A DNA stretch of 64,000 bases, from positions 2,666,001 to 2,730,000 of the forward strand of contig NZ_CP109090.1 in NCBI RefSeq assembly GCF_035917575.1, in the 5' to 3' direction. This DNA comes from Streptomyces sp. NBC_01788 (GTDB lineage: Bacteria > Actinomycetota > Actinomycetes > Streptomycetales > Streptomycetaceae). Within the stretch, counting starts at the first letter, position 1; each line of letters starts with the position of its first letter. A model generated the notes under the pieces. That model saw nothing but the letters and a program-made list of their open reading frames with translations. It made no database searches and was not told the DNA's origin. Positions 44,185-55,337 of this stretch are shown here, piece after piece. Position numbers and translations under genes: made by a program.

Positions 44185-45144
44185 GTGTGGAGATCGTTCT
44201 GTCCGCGCCGACCGGAGGAGAGCACCATTCGAACCCCGGGAGAGTCCAACCCGACCCGACGTACCTTACTGACCACCGCCGGCTCCGCCCTCGTCACGGC
44301 GACGGCGGCCCTCACCACGGCCTCGCCCGCGCACGCCCTGCCGGACGAGGCCGACGGCACCACCGCGCGTCTGCGCGCCCTGGAGCAGGAGCTCGGCGCC
44401 CGGCTGGGCGTGTTCGCCCACAACCCCCGTACCGGCAGGACCGTCCGGTACCGGGCCGAAGAACGGTTCCCGATGTGCTCGGTCTTCAAGACCCTGGCGG
44501 CGGCCGCGGTCCTGCGGGACCTGGACCGCCACGGCGAGGTCCTCTCGCGCCGCGTCCACTACACCGAGGCCGACCTGGTGCCGGAAGGCTCCGACCAGAC
44601 CCGCGCGCACCTGGCCACGGGCATGACCATCGCCGAACTCGCCGACGTCGCCATCCGCTTCAGCGACAACACCGCCGGCAACCTGCTCCTGCGGGAACTC
44701 GGCGGCCCCACGGCCATCACCCGTTTCGCCCGCACGCTCGGCGACCCGGTGACCCGCCTGGACCGCTGGGAGCCGGACCTGAACACCGCCGAGCCCTGGC
44801 GGCTCACGGACACCACGAGCCCGCGTGCGATCGGCCGCACCTACGCCCGTCTCGTTCTCGGGGACGCGCTGAACCGTCGTGACCGCCGGACGCTGACGCA
44901 CTGGCTGCTGAACAACACCACCGGCACCCACCGCTTCCGCGCGGGCCTGCCACCGACCTGGACGGTCGCGGACAAGACGGGCACCGGTGCCCACGGCACC
45001 GCCAACGACGTGGGCGTCGCGTGGACCGAGTCCTCCTCGCCCGTGGTCCTGGCCGTGCTGTCGACCAAACCGGCCCAGGACGCCCCGTACGACGACGCTC
45101 TCGTGGCCCGGGCGGCCGCCGTGGTCGCGGAGGCGCTGGGATAG
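44185..45144 (+). CDS. Class A beta-lactamase (exported)
   Basis: Hydrolyses beta-lactams. Motifs: CSVFKTL (catalytic Ser-x-x-Lys), FSDNTAGN (SDN loop), DRWEPDLN (omega-loop Glu) and DKTGTG. A twin-arginine signal (PTRRTLLTTAGSALVTATAAL, cleavage near AHA) exports it. The GTG at 44185 is the longest usable start (319 residues) but has no ribosome binding site. A perfect GGAGGAG at 44214-44220 points to an in-frame ATT at 44227, which would give 305 residues and a normal signal length. The true start is thus uncertain. Confidence 0.9.
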   Translation: MWRSFCPRRPEESTIRTPGESNPTRRTLLTTAGSALVTATAALTTASPAHALPDEADGTTARLRALEQELGARLGVFAHNPRTGRTVRYRAEERFPMCSVFKTLAAAAVLRDLDRHGEVLSRRVHYTEADLVPEGSDQTRAHLATGMTIAELADVAIRFSDNTAGNLLLRELGGPTAITRFARTLGDPVTRLDRWEPDLNTAEPWRLTDTTSPRAIGRTYARLVLGDALNRRDRRTLTHWLLNNTTGTHRFRAGLPPTWTVADKTGTGAHGTANDVGVAWTESSSPVVLAVLSTKPAQDAPYDDALVARAAAVVAEALG

Positions 45145-45168
45145 GCACGGAGGCCGGGGCGCCCCGCC

Positions 45169-45633
45169 TCACCGCGGCGGCGGGAATCTCCGTACGTACC
45201 GCCGCTGCCACGGTGTCTCCACCGCGTGCCGGTCGTAGTGGGTTCTGACGTAGGCGACGGCCTCGTGGGCCGGGACGCCGTCCAGTACGGCCAGGCAGGC
45301 CAGGGCCGTGCCGGTGCGGCCTCGGCCGCCGGCGCAGGCGAGTTCGACGCGTTCGGTGGCGGCGCGCGCCCAGGCGCCGGTGAGCGCCGCGTGTGCCGCC
45401 TCCCGGTCCGCCGGGAGGCGGAAGTCGGGCCAGCGCAGCCAGTGGGACGCCCAGGGGGTCGGGGGCGGCGGTGCGCCGAGGAGGTAGACGCCGTACGTCG
45501 GGGTCCGCGCCGACGGGTCGAGGGGGCGGCGCAGTCCCCTGCCCCGCACCAGCCGTCCGGACGGCAGCCGCAGGACGCCCGGGGTCCCCTCGTCCCAGGG
45601 CTGCTCGGGCCCGGTGGCGTGTTCCTCGTTCAC
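45169..45633 (-). CDS. Protein-tyrosine/dual-specificity phosphatase-like protein
   Basis: 154 residues from a GTG. ELACAGGRGRTGTALACLAVL is the cysteine phosphatase P-loop (C-x5-R-T), although the His that normally precedes the Cys is replaced by Ala. RWPDFRLPAD is a WPD-like loop with the general acid. It is small and cytosolic, and the fold resembles dual-specificity phosphatases. The substrate is unknown. Confidence 0.8.
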   Translation of the reverse strand: MNEEHATGPEQPWDEGTPGVLRLPSGRLVRGRGLRRPLDPSARTPTYGVYLLGAPPPPTPWASHWLRWPDFRLPADREAAHAALTGAWARAATERVELACAGGRGRTGTALACLAVLDGVPAHEAVAYVRTHYDRHAVETPWQRRYVRRFPPPR

Positions 45634-45697
45634 GGCGCCTCGTCCCCCTTCCGGCCCGTCCCGGGCGGCGCGGCGACCGTACCAGGCGGGGGCTGTC

Positions 45698-46396
45698 TCA
45701 CGACGGGGTGCGGGCCTCCGTCAGGAGGCGGGTCACGTCGCTGGTGCAGATGGTCAGGGCCGCGCCGACGGTGCCGAGGGTGTCGTGCTCGGCGGGGGTG
45801 TAGGGGCCGTCGGCCAGGGCGATGCGAGCGGCCTGGAGGAGGATCGACTCCCGGCCCGCGGGGGCCAGGTGCGGGGCGAGCGGGTCCAGCGCCTCGTGCA
45901 GCTCTATGGCCAGGCCCGCGCCGCACGGCCGGTCCTCGTAGGCACGCCCGGTGTCCGCGGCCAGCGCCTCCACCAGGGCGGCCAGCTGCTCCTCGGTGCA
46001 GTCGGCCAGGCCGGCCGCGCGGACCGTGGCCGCGGCGGTCTCCAGGGCCGTACGTGAGCCCGTCCCGCCCGCGGACAGCACCGCCAGGGCGACGGTGTGC
46101 ACGGCGTCGCGGAGCATCGCGGAGAAGCGGTTGGTCGTCGGATGGTCCAGGACGTCCGTGCCGAAGTGCCCGCCGCAGGCGGCGCATTCGACCACGGGCC
46201 CCGCGGTGCCGCGCGGCAGCAGCGGGACCCCGAGGACGGTGAAGCGCCGACGCCCGGTCAGCCGTTGGTAGTTGCGGTCCCCGCCGCAGCCGGGGCAGAA
46301 GAACTCGCCGTCGCCGACCGGCGTCCACGCGGTGCGGGTGCCCAGCAGTCTGGCAAGCGTGGTGACACGGCCGTTTCGTCCCCGTACTGGCAGCAC
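45698..46396 (-). CDS. Zinc-ribbon protein with TerB-like domain
   Basis: 232 residues from a GTG at 46396 that has GGAGG six bases upstream; longer frames exist without such a site. An N-terminal zinc ribbon (FFCPGCGGDRNYQRL, then VVECAACGGHFGTD) precedes a helical TerB-like domain (about 85-230). Acidic metal-binding positions of TerB are less clear here. The family is named from tellurite resistance but has a wider, unresolved role in membrane or stress functions. It stands alone in this window. Confidence 0.75.
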   Translation of the reverse strand: MLPVRGRNGRVTTLARLLGTRTAWTPVGDGEFFCPGCGGDRNYQRLTGRRRFTVLGVPLLPRGTAGPVVECAACGGHFGTDVLDHPTTNRFSAMLRDAVHTVALAVLSAGGTGSRTALETAAATVRAAGLADCTEEQLAALVEALAADTGRAYEDRPCGAGLAIELHEALDPLAPHLAPAGRESILLQAARIALADGPYTPAEHDTLGTVGAALTICTSDVTRLLTEARTPS

Positions 46397-46535
46397 GTCC
46401 CACCTCCGTAACGGCACGGCAACATCGCCGCGCTGGCGTGATGTTAGCCACATTGTCGAGGTGTCGTCAGCACCCTGGACGAGACCTTTCCGTGACCTGG
46501 GTCGCCGACTGGCCGATACTGGCCGGGCACACGAC

Positions 46536-46571
46536 GGGGCCCCGGCCGCCTCAGCAGGCGGCCGGGGCCCC
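46536..46571. terminator. leuA terminator
   Basis: A 16-bp perfect stem (46536-46551 with 46556-46571, GGGGCCCCGGCCGCCT) and a 4-base loop lie 20 bases after the leuA stop on the minus strand. Confidence 0.8.
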
Positions 46572-46591
46572 GAAAGCACCGGTCAGAGCGG

Positions 46592-48418
<1,827 letters not shown>

Positions 48419-48466
48419 CTACAGGCCCTCGCCGCGGCAGCTAAGGAGAAGCAGCCCGAAACGCAT
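48419..48466 (-). CDS. leuL: leuA leader peptide (four consecutive Leu codons)
   Basis: The minus-strand frame reads MRFGLLLLSCRGEGL, with Leu codons CTG CTT CTC CTT in a row. It ends about 97 bases before leuA. The region between can fold alternatively: CGGCG-TTG-CGCCG, and GCGGAG pairing with CTCCGC further on. Ribosome stalling on the Leu codons when leucine is short would favour the antiterminating fold. The ribosome binding site is weak. Known leuA attenuation in actinobacteria supports the reading. Confidence 0.7.
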   Translation of the reverse strand: MRFGLLLLSCRGEGL

Positions 48467-48673
48467 GATGGTCCGCAGCCTAGCCGAGCCGCACCGGATG
48501 CGCGGGCCTGTCCCAGTATGCGAAACCGAAGGGACAAACAGGGCAAAAAGTGCGCGATGTCACGCGACGCCGACCCCCCTCCATCTATCACTCCGTAACG
48601 AACGGGCGGACCCCTTGCCCCGATATTTCACCAATCACGGTTGCGGGTAGTGACATTGTCGCCACGCAGTGCA

Positions 48674-49786
48674 ATGGTTCCGGACATGACGACCACCAGG
48701 GGCTTCGAGCCCGTCTTCTGCACCATCGTGCCGCCGCACGTCCTCGACCGCCTGGCCCGCAACGAGGACCCCGCGCTCTCCGGACCCGCCCGCCGGACCC
48801 TGGAACGCGACGCCTTCGAGCGCACCCGGCGGCGGCTGACCACCGTCATCGGCGCGCCCGCCGTCACCGCGCCCGCCGGCAGACAGGACGGGCATCCGCA
48901 GCGCACCGTCTACGACGCCCGGCACGGCACCGGACTGCCCGGCAGGAAGGTGCGCGGCGAGGGCCAGGACCCCGGCGGCGACGCCACGGTCAACCGCGCC
49001 TACGCCGGCCTCGGCGCCACCTTCGAGCTGTACCTCACGGCCTACCGGCGCGACTCGATCGACGGCAGCGGACTGCCGCTGGACGCGACCGTGCACTACG
49101 ACAAGCACTACAACAACGCCTTCTGGAACGGCGAGCAGATGGTGTTCGGCGACGGTGACGGCGAGATCTTCCTGGACTTCACCATCCCGGTGGACGTCAT
49201 CGGCCACGAGCTGACCCACGGCGTCACCCAGCACACCGCCAACCTGGCCTACTTCGGGCAGTCCGGCGCGCTCAACGAGTCGCTCTCCGACGTCTTCGGC
49301 TCGCTGATCAAGCAGTACACGCTCGGCCAGACCGCCACCGAGGCCGACTGGCTGATCGGCGCGGGGCTGCTGGCCCCGGGCGTCAGCGGCACCGCGCTGC
49401 GTTCCATGAAGGCACCGGGCACGGCGTACGACGACGACGTGCTCGGCAAGGACCCGCAGCCGGCCACCATGGACCACTACGTCCACACCGGCAGCGACAA
49501 CGGCGGCGTCCACATCAACTCCGGCATCCCCAACCACGCCTTCTACCTGGTCGCCACGGCGCTCGGCGGCCATGCCTGGGAGAAGGCGGGGCAGCTCTGG
49601 TACGACGTGCTGACCGGCGGCGAGCTGCACGAGGACGCGCAGTTCGCGGACTTCGCCACGCTCACCGTGGGGGCCGCGCGGGAACGGTACGGCTCCGACG
49701 GCGGCGAACTCGAGGCCGTGCGCAAGGCCTGGGAGCAGGTGGGGGTGACAACCGCTCGCCAGGAAGTGCGCGCAAGGTCCGTTTAG
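48674..49786 (+). CDS. Protealysin-type M4 metalloprotease (no signal peptide)
   Basis: About 370 residues from the ATG at 48674; a second ATG at 48686 is equally likely. FCTIVPPHVLDRLA near the N-terminus is the PPxL motif of the short protealysin propeptide. The catalytic domain has VIGHELTHGVTQH (zinc ligands and Glu), GALNESLSDVFGSL, and HINSGIPNHAFYL (His). No signal peptide is visible, so it is cytoplasmic or leaves by an unusual path. The emfourin-like inhibitor gene is 355 bases downstream on the same strand, the known arrangement for protealysins. Confidence 0.92.
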   Translation: MVPDMTTTRGFEPVFCTIVPPHVLDRLARNEDPALSGPARRTLERDAFERTRRRLTTVIGAPAVTAPAGRQDGHPQRTVYDARHGTGLPGRKVRGEGQDPGGDATVNRAYAGLGATFELYLTAYRRDSIDGSGLPLDATVHYDKHYNNAFWNGEQMVFGDGDGEIFLDFTIPVDVIGHELTHGVTQHTANLAYFGQSGALNESLSDVFGSLIKQYTLGQTATEADWLIGAGLLAPGVSGTALRSMKAPGTAYDDDVLGKDPQPATMDHYVHTGSDNGGVHINSGIPNHAFYLVATALGGHAWEKAGQLWYDVLTGGELHEDAQFADFATLTVGAARERYGSDGGELEAVRKAWEQVGVTTARQEVRARSV

Positions 49787-50141
49787 CTCGATCGTGTGAT
49801 GGTCGGCTCGCGAACTTGCGGTGGCTCGGGCTGATCGGAGTAGCGTGATCAGTGTGATCTGGGGCGCCGGGTATGGCGTCGGTGTGCGGGGCCCCCTTGC
49901 CACCAGAGAGATGGTCTGGGGCCTCCCCGTCGCCTCCGGCCATGCCTGCCCGCCCGGGTCACGCAGGAAACCGGCCTCCCGAGATCGGACCACGCACAGG
50001 ATGCGTGTCGCCGCCCCGGGGACGAGTACGCCGGGGACCAGTGCGCCCACAACCGTTCGGGGCGTGCGGCTGAGCACGTGCAACTCATGTTCAGTCATCA
50101 GGAACGGTGCGGACGCTGTAGTTCCGTACTAGACACGGACC
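49787..50141. other. Intergenic region between protease and inhibitor genes
   Basis: No convincing gene. A dyad CTGATC (49831-49836) / GATCAG (49847-49852) lies 45 bases after the protease stop. The remainder is GC-rich and open in several frames without family features. A TACTAG near 50128 could be a -10 for the inhibitor gene. Confidence 0.35.
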
Positions 50142-50408
50142 ATGCTGATTCGAGTGAGGCGCACAGGAGGGTTCGCGGGCATCGAGCGCCGCGCCGAGGT
50201 GGACGTCTCGGGGCGGCCCGACGCCCCGCAGTGGCGGGACCTGGCCGAGCGGGCGCTGGCGGGCGGCAAGGCCGCGCCGCCGGCCGGGGTGCCCGACGGC
50301 TTCAGCTACGAGATCACCGTGGACGGCCGGACGGTGTACGCGGCCGACCCCCGGCTGACCGGGGAGCAGCGCGAGCTCATCTCCCGCGTGCTCAAGGAGG
50401 GCGCGTGA
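50142..50408 (+). CDS. Emfourin-like protealysin inhibitor
   Basis: 88 residues. LIRVRRTGGFAGIERRAEVDV at the N-terminus is the hallmark GGFAGI of emfourin, followed by DGFSYEITVDG and LTGEQRELISRVLKEG at the C-terminus. Emfourins bind and inhibit protealysin-like M4 proteases, and are normally encoded beside them, as here. The protein has no signal peptide, so it should protect the cytoplasm. It is shorter than the Serratia protein. Confidence 0.82.
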   Translation: MLIRVRRTGGFAGIERRAEVDVSGRPDAPQWRDLAERALAGGKAAPPAGVPDGFSYEITVDGRTVYAADPRLTGEQRELISRVLKEGA

Positions 50409-50440
50409 GGCCCTTTTCCCTACCCGGGCGTTGACTTCCG

Positions 50441-50453
50441 TTACCGACGGTAA
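50441..50453. promoter_or_regulatory. Small dyad TTACC-GAC-GGTAA near the beta-glucosidase start
   Basis: Perfect 5-bp arms lie 14 bases before the beta-glucosidase ATG, directly after TTGACT (50431), which could be a -35. A possible operator; weak. Confidence 0.35.
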
Positions 50454-50466
50454 GGATGATCCGCCC

Positions 50467-51819
50467 ATGGCGACGAAACCGATGCCCCGGTTCCCGGCCG
50501 GCTTCCTGTGGGGCGTGTCCACCTCGGCCCACCAGATCGAGGGGGCGGCCGACCGGCGCGAGCCGTCCGTGTGGGACACGTTCTCGGCCGGGCCGGGACG
50601 GATCAAGGACGGCTCGACGGCGGCGGTGGCCTGCGACCACTACCACCGCCACCGCGAGGACGTGGCGCTGCTGGCCGGCCTCGGCGTCGGCGCGTATCGC
50701 TTCTCCGTCTCCTGGCCCCGGGTGGACTCCCCCGGCGGCCTCGACTTCTACGACCGCCTGGTCGACGACCTGTGCGCGGCCGGCGTCCGCCCGGTACCCA
50801 CCCTCTTCCACTGGGACCTGCCGACCCGCCTCGACTGGCTGGAGCGGGAGACGGCCGCGCGGTTCGCCGACCATGTGTCGGTGGTCGCCGAGCGCCTGGG
50901 CGACCGCGTGCCGAAGTGGATCACGCTCAACGAGCCCGCCGAGCACACCCTGCTCGGCCATGCCCTGGGTGTGCACGCGCCAGGGAAGCGGCTGCTGTTC
51001 GAAGCGCTCCCGGCCGCCCACCACCAACTGCTCGCCCACGGCCTGGCCGTCCGGGCGCTGCGCGCGGCCGGGGCCGCGGACATCGGCATCGCCAACTCGC
51101 ACAGTCCCGTCCGGCCGGCCTCCGGGGAACAGGCGGACGTCGAGGCGGCCGGCTTCTACGACCTGCTGCTGCACCGCCTGTTCGCCGACCCGCTGCTGCT
51201 CGGCCGCTACCCCGAGGGACTGGGCGAGCTGATGCCGGGCACCCCAGGGGAACTGGCCTCGGATCTGGAGATCATCGCCGAGCCCCTGGACTGGTACGGC
51301 GTCAACTACTACGCCCCGACCCGGGTGGGCGCCCCTCGCGGCGAGGAGATCGAGTTCGGCGGTCTCACCCTGCCCGCCGAACTGCCCTTCTCGGTAAGGA
51401 AGATCGAGGGCCACCCGGTCACGGACTTCGGCTGGCCCGTGGTCCCGGAGGGGCTGACCGAGCTGCTGACCGGCCTGAGCGACCAGTACGGCGACCGGCT
51501 CCCGCCCGTCGTCATCACCGAGAACGGGTGCTCCTACGAGGGCCTGGACGACCAGGACCGCATCGCCTACCTGGACGGACACCTCCGCGCCCTGCACCGG
51601 GCCCTGGAGGCGGGCGTGGACGTGCGCGGCTACTTCGTGTGGTCGCTGCTGGACAACTGGGAGTGGGCGGAGGGCTACGCCCGCCGGTTCGGCCTGGTGC
51701 ACATCGACTACAAGACGCTGGAGCGCACCCCGAAGGCGTCCTACCGCTGGTTCCGGGACCTGCTGCGGGCCCAGCGGGAGACGGGGACGGCGGACGCCGC
51801 GTCGCCCGTGCCGGACTGA
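50467..51819 (+). CDS. GH1 beta-glucosidase
   Basis: 450 residues from the ATG at 50467; a TTG 36 bases earlier is possible. The GH1 barrel begins with RFPAGFLWGVSTSAHQIEGA. The acid/base Glu is in WITLNEPAE and the nucleophile in PPVVITENGCSYE. SWPRVDSPGG, PVPTLFHWDLPTRLDWLE and YFVWSLLDNWEWAEGY are also typical. No signal peptide, so it probably splits imported cellobiose or aryl glucosides. No transporter or CebR box is adjacent. Confidence 0.95.
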   Translation: MATKPMPRFPAGFLWGVSTSAHQIEGAADRREPSVWDTFSAGPGRIKDGSTAAVACDHYHRHREDVALLAGLGVGAYRFSVSWPRVDSPGGLDFYDRLVDDLCAAGVRPVPTLFHWDLPTRLDWLERETAARFADHVSVVAERLGDRVPKWITLNEPAEHTLLGHALGVHAPGKRLLFEALPAAHHQLLAHGLAVRALRAAGAADIGIANSHSPVRPASGEQADVEAAGFYDLLLHRLFADPLLLGRYPEGLGELMPGTPGELASDLEIIAEPLDWYGVNYYAPTRVGAPRGEEIEFGGLTLPAELPFSVRKIEGHPVTDFGWPVVPEGLTELLTGLSDQYGDRLPPVVITENGCSYEGLDDQDRIAYLDGHLRALHRALEAGVDVRGYFVWSLLDNWEWAEGYARRFGLVHIDYKTLERTPKASYRWFRDLLRAQRETGTADAASPVPD

Positions 51820-51991
51820 TGCTGCTCCGGGTCCGCCGGGGTCGCCGGTCCCCTCAGGGTCACCGGGGTCGCGCAGGTCGCCGAAAAGCCCTACGGCGTC
51901 GGCACTCCCCCGTCGTACCCTGGGAAGCGCGAGGCCGCCCTGACTTGTGCGGCCGTGACGAGGAGGAACCGCAGGCCTTCAGCGCCGGCCC

Positions 51992-53086
51992 ATGACTCAG
52001 ACACCCGCAGCCAAGACCCCCGCGCAGGGGCAGGCCAGAGCACAGTTCACCGTCCCCGCCCAGCACCCCATGGTGACCGTCCTGGGGTCAGGCGACTCTC
52101 TCCTGCGCGTGATCGAGAAGGCCTTCCCGGGGGCCGACATCCATGTCCGGGGCAATGAGATCAGCGCGGTCGGCGATCCGGCGGACGTCGCCCTGGTCCA
52201 GCGCGTGTTCGACGAGATGATGCTGGTGCTCCGCACCGGGCAGCCGATGACGGAGGACGCAGTGGAACGCTCCATCGCCATGCTCAAGGCCAGCGAGAAC
52301 GGCGAGAGCGACGGCCAGGAGACCCCGGCCGAGGTTTTGACGCAGAACATCCTGTCCTCCCGCGGCCGCACGATCCGTCCCAAGACGCTCAACCAGAAGC
52401 GGTACGTCGACGCGATCGACAAGCACACGGTGGTCTTCGGCATCGGCCCCGCCGGTACCGGCAAGACCTACCTGGCCATGGCCAAGGCGGTGCAGGCCCT
52501 GCAGTCCAAGCAGTGCAACCGCATCATCCTGACCCGCCCCGCGGTCGAGGCCGGCGAGCGCCTCGGCTTCCTGCCCGGCACGCTCTACGAGAAGATCGAC
52601 CCGTACCTGCGCCCGCTGTACGACGCGCTGCACGACATGCTCGACCCGGACTCCATCCCGCGTCTGATGGCGGCGGGCACGATCGAGGTCGCACCGCTCG
52701 CCTACATGCGCGGCCGCACCCTGAACGACGCCTTCATCATCCTGGACGAGGCCCAGAACACCAGCCCCGAGCAGATGAAGATGTTCCTCACCCGGCTCGG
52801 CTTCGACTCGAAGATCGTCATCACGGGAGACGTCACGCAGGTGGACCTGCCCAACGGCCAGAAGTCCGGGCTGCGGCAGGTGCAGGAGATCCTGGAGGGG
52901 GTCGAGGACGTCCACTTCTCCCGGCTGTCGTCGCACGACGTCGTACGGCACAAGCTCGTGGGCCGTATCGTCGACGCGTACGAGAAGTACGACAGCAAGC
53001 ACGGCACCGAGAACGGCGCACCCAACAAGTCCGGCGGCCACGGCAGGGCCGGGCACGCGCACGGACACGGGCACAAGGGGAAGTAG
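51992..53086 (+). CDS. phoH: PhoH-like ATPase
   Basis: 364 residues. An N-terminal KH-like part (about 30-100) precedes the PhoH domain with Walker [37 protein letters not shown], and Walker [16 protein letters not shown]. The His/Gly-rich tail ([14 protein letters not shown]) could bind metal. The family is an RNA-helicase-like ATPase linked with YbeY in RNA processing. The strong GAGGAGG lies about 25 bases upstream of the ATG, farther than usual. ybeY follows 12 bases after. Confidence 0.94.
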   Translation: MTQTPAAKTPAQGQARAQFTVPAQHPMVTVLGSGDSLLRVIEKAFPGADIHVRGNEISAVGDPADVALVQRVFDEMMLVLRTGQPMTEDAVERSIAMLKASENGESDGQETPAEVLTQNILSSRGRTIRPKTLNQKRYVDAIDKHTVVFGIGPAGTGKTYLAMAKAVQALQSKQCNRIILTRPAVEAGERLGFLPGTLYEKIDPYLRPLYDALHDMLDPDSIPRLMAAGTIEVAPLAYMRGRTLNDAFIILDEAQNTSPEQMKMFLTRLGFDSKIVITGDVTQVDLPNGQKSGLRQVQEILEGVEDVHFSRLSSHDVVRHKLVGRIVDAYEKYDSKHGTENGAPNKSGGHGRAGHAHGHGHKGK

Positions 53087-53098
53087 ACCAGCACCACC

Positions 53099-53596
53099 AT
53101 GTCGATCGACGTCAACAACGAGTCGGGAACCGAGGTCGACGAGCGGGCGATCCTCGACATCGCCCGCTACGCACTCACCCGCATGCGCATCCACCCGCTC
53201 TCCGAGCTCTCGGTGATCGTCGTGGACGCCGACGCCATGGAGCAGTTGCACGTCCAGTGGATGGACCTGCCGGGCCCCACGGACGTCATGTCCTTCCCGA
53301 TGGACGAGCTGCGGCCGCCGGCGAAGGACGACGACGAGCCCCCGCAGGGCCTCCTCGGCGACATCGTGCTCTGTCCCGAGGTCGCCGCGAAGCAGGGCGC
53401 CGAGGCCCCGACCCAGCACTCCATGAACGAGGAGCTCCATCTGCTCACCGTCCACGGCGTGCTGCACCTGCTCGGCTACGACCACGAGGAGCCGGACGAG
53501 AAGGCCGAGATGTTCGGTCTTCAGGCAGCGATCGTGGACGGCTGGCGCGCCGAGCAGGGCCTGCACGGCCCGTCCCCGGCGCCCACCGTCTCGTAA
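53099..53596 (+). CDS. ybeY: Endoribonuclease YbeY
   Basis: 165 residues. The metal-binding [17 protein letters not shown] (H-x3-H-x5-H) is near residue 120, with [19 protein letters not shown] and [12 protein letters not shown] before it. YbeY trims the 16S rRNA 3' end and helps ribosome quality control. It is embedded in phoH-ybeY-corC, a conserved order. Confidence 0.95.
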   Translation: MSIDVNNESGTEVDERAILDIARYALTRMRIHPLSELSVIVVDADAMEQLHVQWMDLPGPTDVMSFPMDELRPPAKDDDEPPQGLLGDIVLCPEVAAKQGAEAPTQHSMNEELHLLTVHGVLHLLGYDHEEPDEKAEMFGLQAAIVDGWRAEQGLHGPSPAPTVS

Positions 53597-53603
53597 CCCG
53601 CCC

Positions 53604-54914
53604 ATGAGCCCTCAGATCGTCGTCGGCGCGATCGCGCTCGTCGTCGTCGCCTGGCTCGCCGCCTGCGCGGAGGCGGGCCTGGCACGGGTGTCCAGCTTCC
53701 GTGCCGAGGAGGCCGTGAAGGCGGGCCGCCGCGGCAGCGCCAAGCTGGCCCAGATCGCCGCCGACCCGACCCGCTATCTCAACCTGGCGCTGCTGGTGCG
53801 CGTGACCTGCGAGATGGCGGCCGCCGCGCTGGTCACGTACGCGTGCCTGGAGGCGTTCTCCGGCACGGCGCAGGCGCTGGTCGTCGCCATCGCGGTCATG
53901 GTGCTCGTCTCGTACGTGGCCGTCGGGGTCTCCCCGCGCACCATCGGCCGCCAGCACCCGCTGAACACGGCGACCGTGGCGGCGTACGTGCTGGTGCCGC
54001 TCGCGCGGGTGCTCGGCCCGATCCCGTCGCTGCTGATCCTCATCGGCAACGCGCTGACCCCCGGCAAGGGGTTCCGGCGCGGCCCGTTCGCCTCCGAGGC
54101 GGAGCTGCGCGCCATGGTCGACCTGGCCGAGCAGGAGTCGCTGATCGAGGACGACGAGCGACGCATGGTGCACTCGGTCTTCGAGCTGGGCGACACCCTC
54201 GTGCGCGAGGTCATGGTGCCGCGCACCGACCTGGTGGTGATCGAGCGGTACAAGACCATCCGCCAGGCCCTCACGCTGGCGCTGCGCTCCGGCTTCTCGC
54301 GGATTCCGGTCACCGGCGAGAGCGAGGACGACATCGTCGGGATCGTCTATCTGAAGGACCTGGTCCGCAGGACGCACATCAACCGGTACGCCGAGAGCGA
54401 GCTGGTGTCGACGGCGATGCGTCCGGCCGTCTTCGTGCCGGACACGAAGAACGCCGACGACCTGCTGCGCGAGATGCAGAAGGAACGCAACCACGTCGCC
54501 GTCGTCATCGACGAGTACGGCGGCACGGCCGGCATCGTCACCATCGAGGACATCCTCGAGGAGATCGTCGGCGAGATCACGGACGAGTACGACCGCGAGC
54601 TGCCGCCGGTGGAACCGCTCGGCGACGACCGCTACCGCGTCACCGCGCGCCTGGACATCACGGACCTGGGCGAGCTGTACAGCCTGGACGAGTACGACGA
54701 CGAGGACGTGGAGACGGTCGGCGGGCTGCTCGCCAAGGCCCTGGGCCGGGTGCCCATCGCGGGCGCGTCGTCGGTCGTGGAGCTGCCCGACGGCCGCGAG
54801 CTGCGGCTGACCGCGGAGGCGGCGGCCGGACGGCGGAACAAGATCGTGACGGTGCTCGCGGAGCCGGTGGACCCGGCGGCGCCCGCCGGGGACAGGGAGG
54901 GGAAGCCGGAGTGA
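53604..54914 (+). CDS. HlyC/CorC family CNNM-CBS membrane protein
   Basis: 436 residues. A DUF21/CNNM membrane domain (about 1-180, three to four helices) precedes two CBS domains (about 200-320, [38 protein letters not shown]) and a C-terminal CorC_HlyC domain (to about 430). The family is linked with magnesium/cobalt efflux or tolerance. The next gene overlaps its stop (GTGA). Confidence 0.93.
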   Translation: MSPQIVVGAIALVVVAWLAACAEAGLARVSSFRAEEAVKAGRRGSAKLAQIAADPTRYLNLALLVRVTCEMAAAALVTYACLEAFSGTAQALVVAIAVMVLVSYVAVGVSPRTIGRQHPLNTATVAAYVLVPLARVLGPIPSLLILIGNALTPGKGFRRGPFASEAELRAMVDLAEQESLIEDDERRMVHSVFELGDTLVREVMVPRTDLVVIERYKTIRQALTLALRSGFSRIPVTGESEDDIVGIVYLKDLVRRTHINRYAESELVSTAMRPAVFVPDTKNADDLLREMQKERNHVAVVIDEYGGTAGIVTIEDILEEIVGEITDEYDRELPPVEPLGDDRYRVTARLDITDLGELYSLDEYDDEDVETVGGLLAKALGRVPIAGASSVVELPDGRELRLTAEAAAGRRNKIVTVLAEPVDPAAPAGDREGKPE

Positions 54915-55270
54915 GTCCCGAGGAGCTGCGCGCCCTCTGCCTGTCGTTCAACGCGGTGGTGGAGGACTTCCCCTTCGACCCGCAGACCTCGGTCTTCAAG
55001 GTCCGGGGCAAGCTGTTCGCGCTGTCGACCCTGGACTCCCGGCCGCTGAAGGTCAACCTCAAGTGCGACCCGGAGGACGCTGTCCGGCTGCGCGCGGAGT
55101 ACGAGGGCCTGATCGTCCCCGGCTGGCACATGCACAAGCGCCACTGGAACACGGTCACGGTCGACGCCGGGCTCCCGGACCGCCTGGTCCGCGAACTCGT
55201 CGAGGACTCCTACGACCTGGTGGTGGCGGGGCTGCCACGCGCGGAGCGGCTGCGGCTCGACCGGGCGTGA
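54911..55270 (+). CDS. MmcQ/YjbR family protein
   Basis: 119 residues from a GTG that overlaps the stop of the CorC-type gene. LRALCLSFNAVVEDFPFDPQ, VFKVRGKLFALS, LKVNLKCDPEDAVRLRAEY and PGWHMHKRHWNTVTV are the family pattern. The CyaY-like fold was proposed to bind DNA; the real function is unclear. Translation is coupled to the preceding membrane protein. Confidence 0.88.
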   Translation: MSPEELRALCLSFNAVVEDFPFDPQTSVFKVRGKLFALSTLDSRPLKVNLKCDPEDAVRLRAEYEGLIVPGWHMHKRHWNTVTVDAGLPDRLVRELVEDSYDLVVAGLPRAERLRLDRA

Positions 55271-55337
55271 GCGTCGGGGGCGCCGTGGCTGCCGGGGTGA
55301 TCTTCGCGGCTGCCGGGGCTGCTCCTATGCTCGGGGC

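Noticed and set aside
49821..50132. 103-residue frame between protease and emfourin genes
   Set aside because: No ribosome binding site, no recognisable domain, and overlapping frames on the other strand look equally open.
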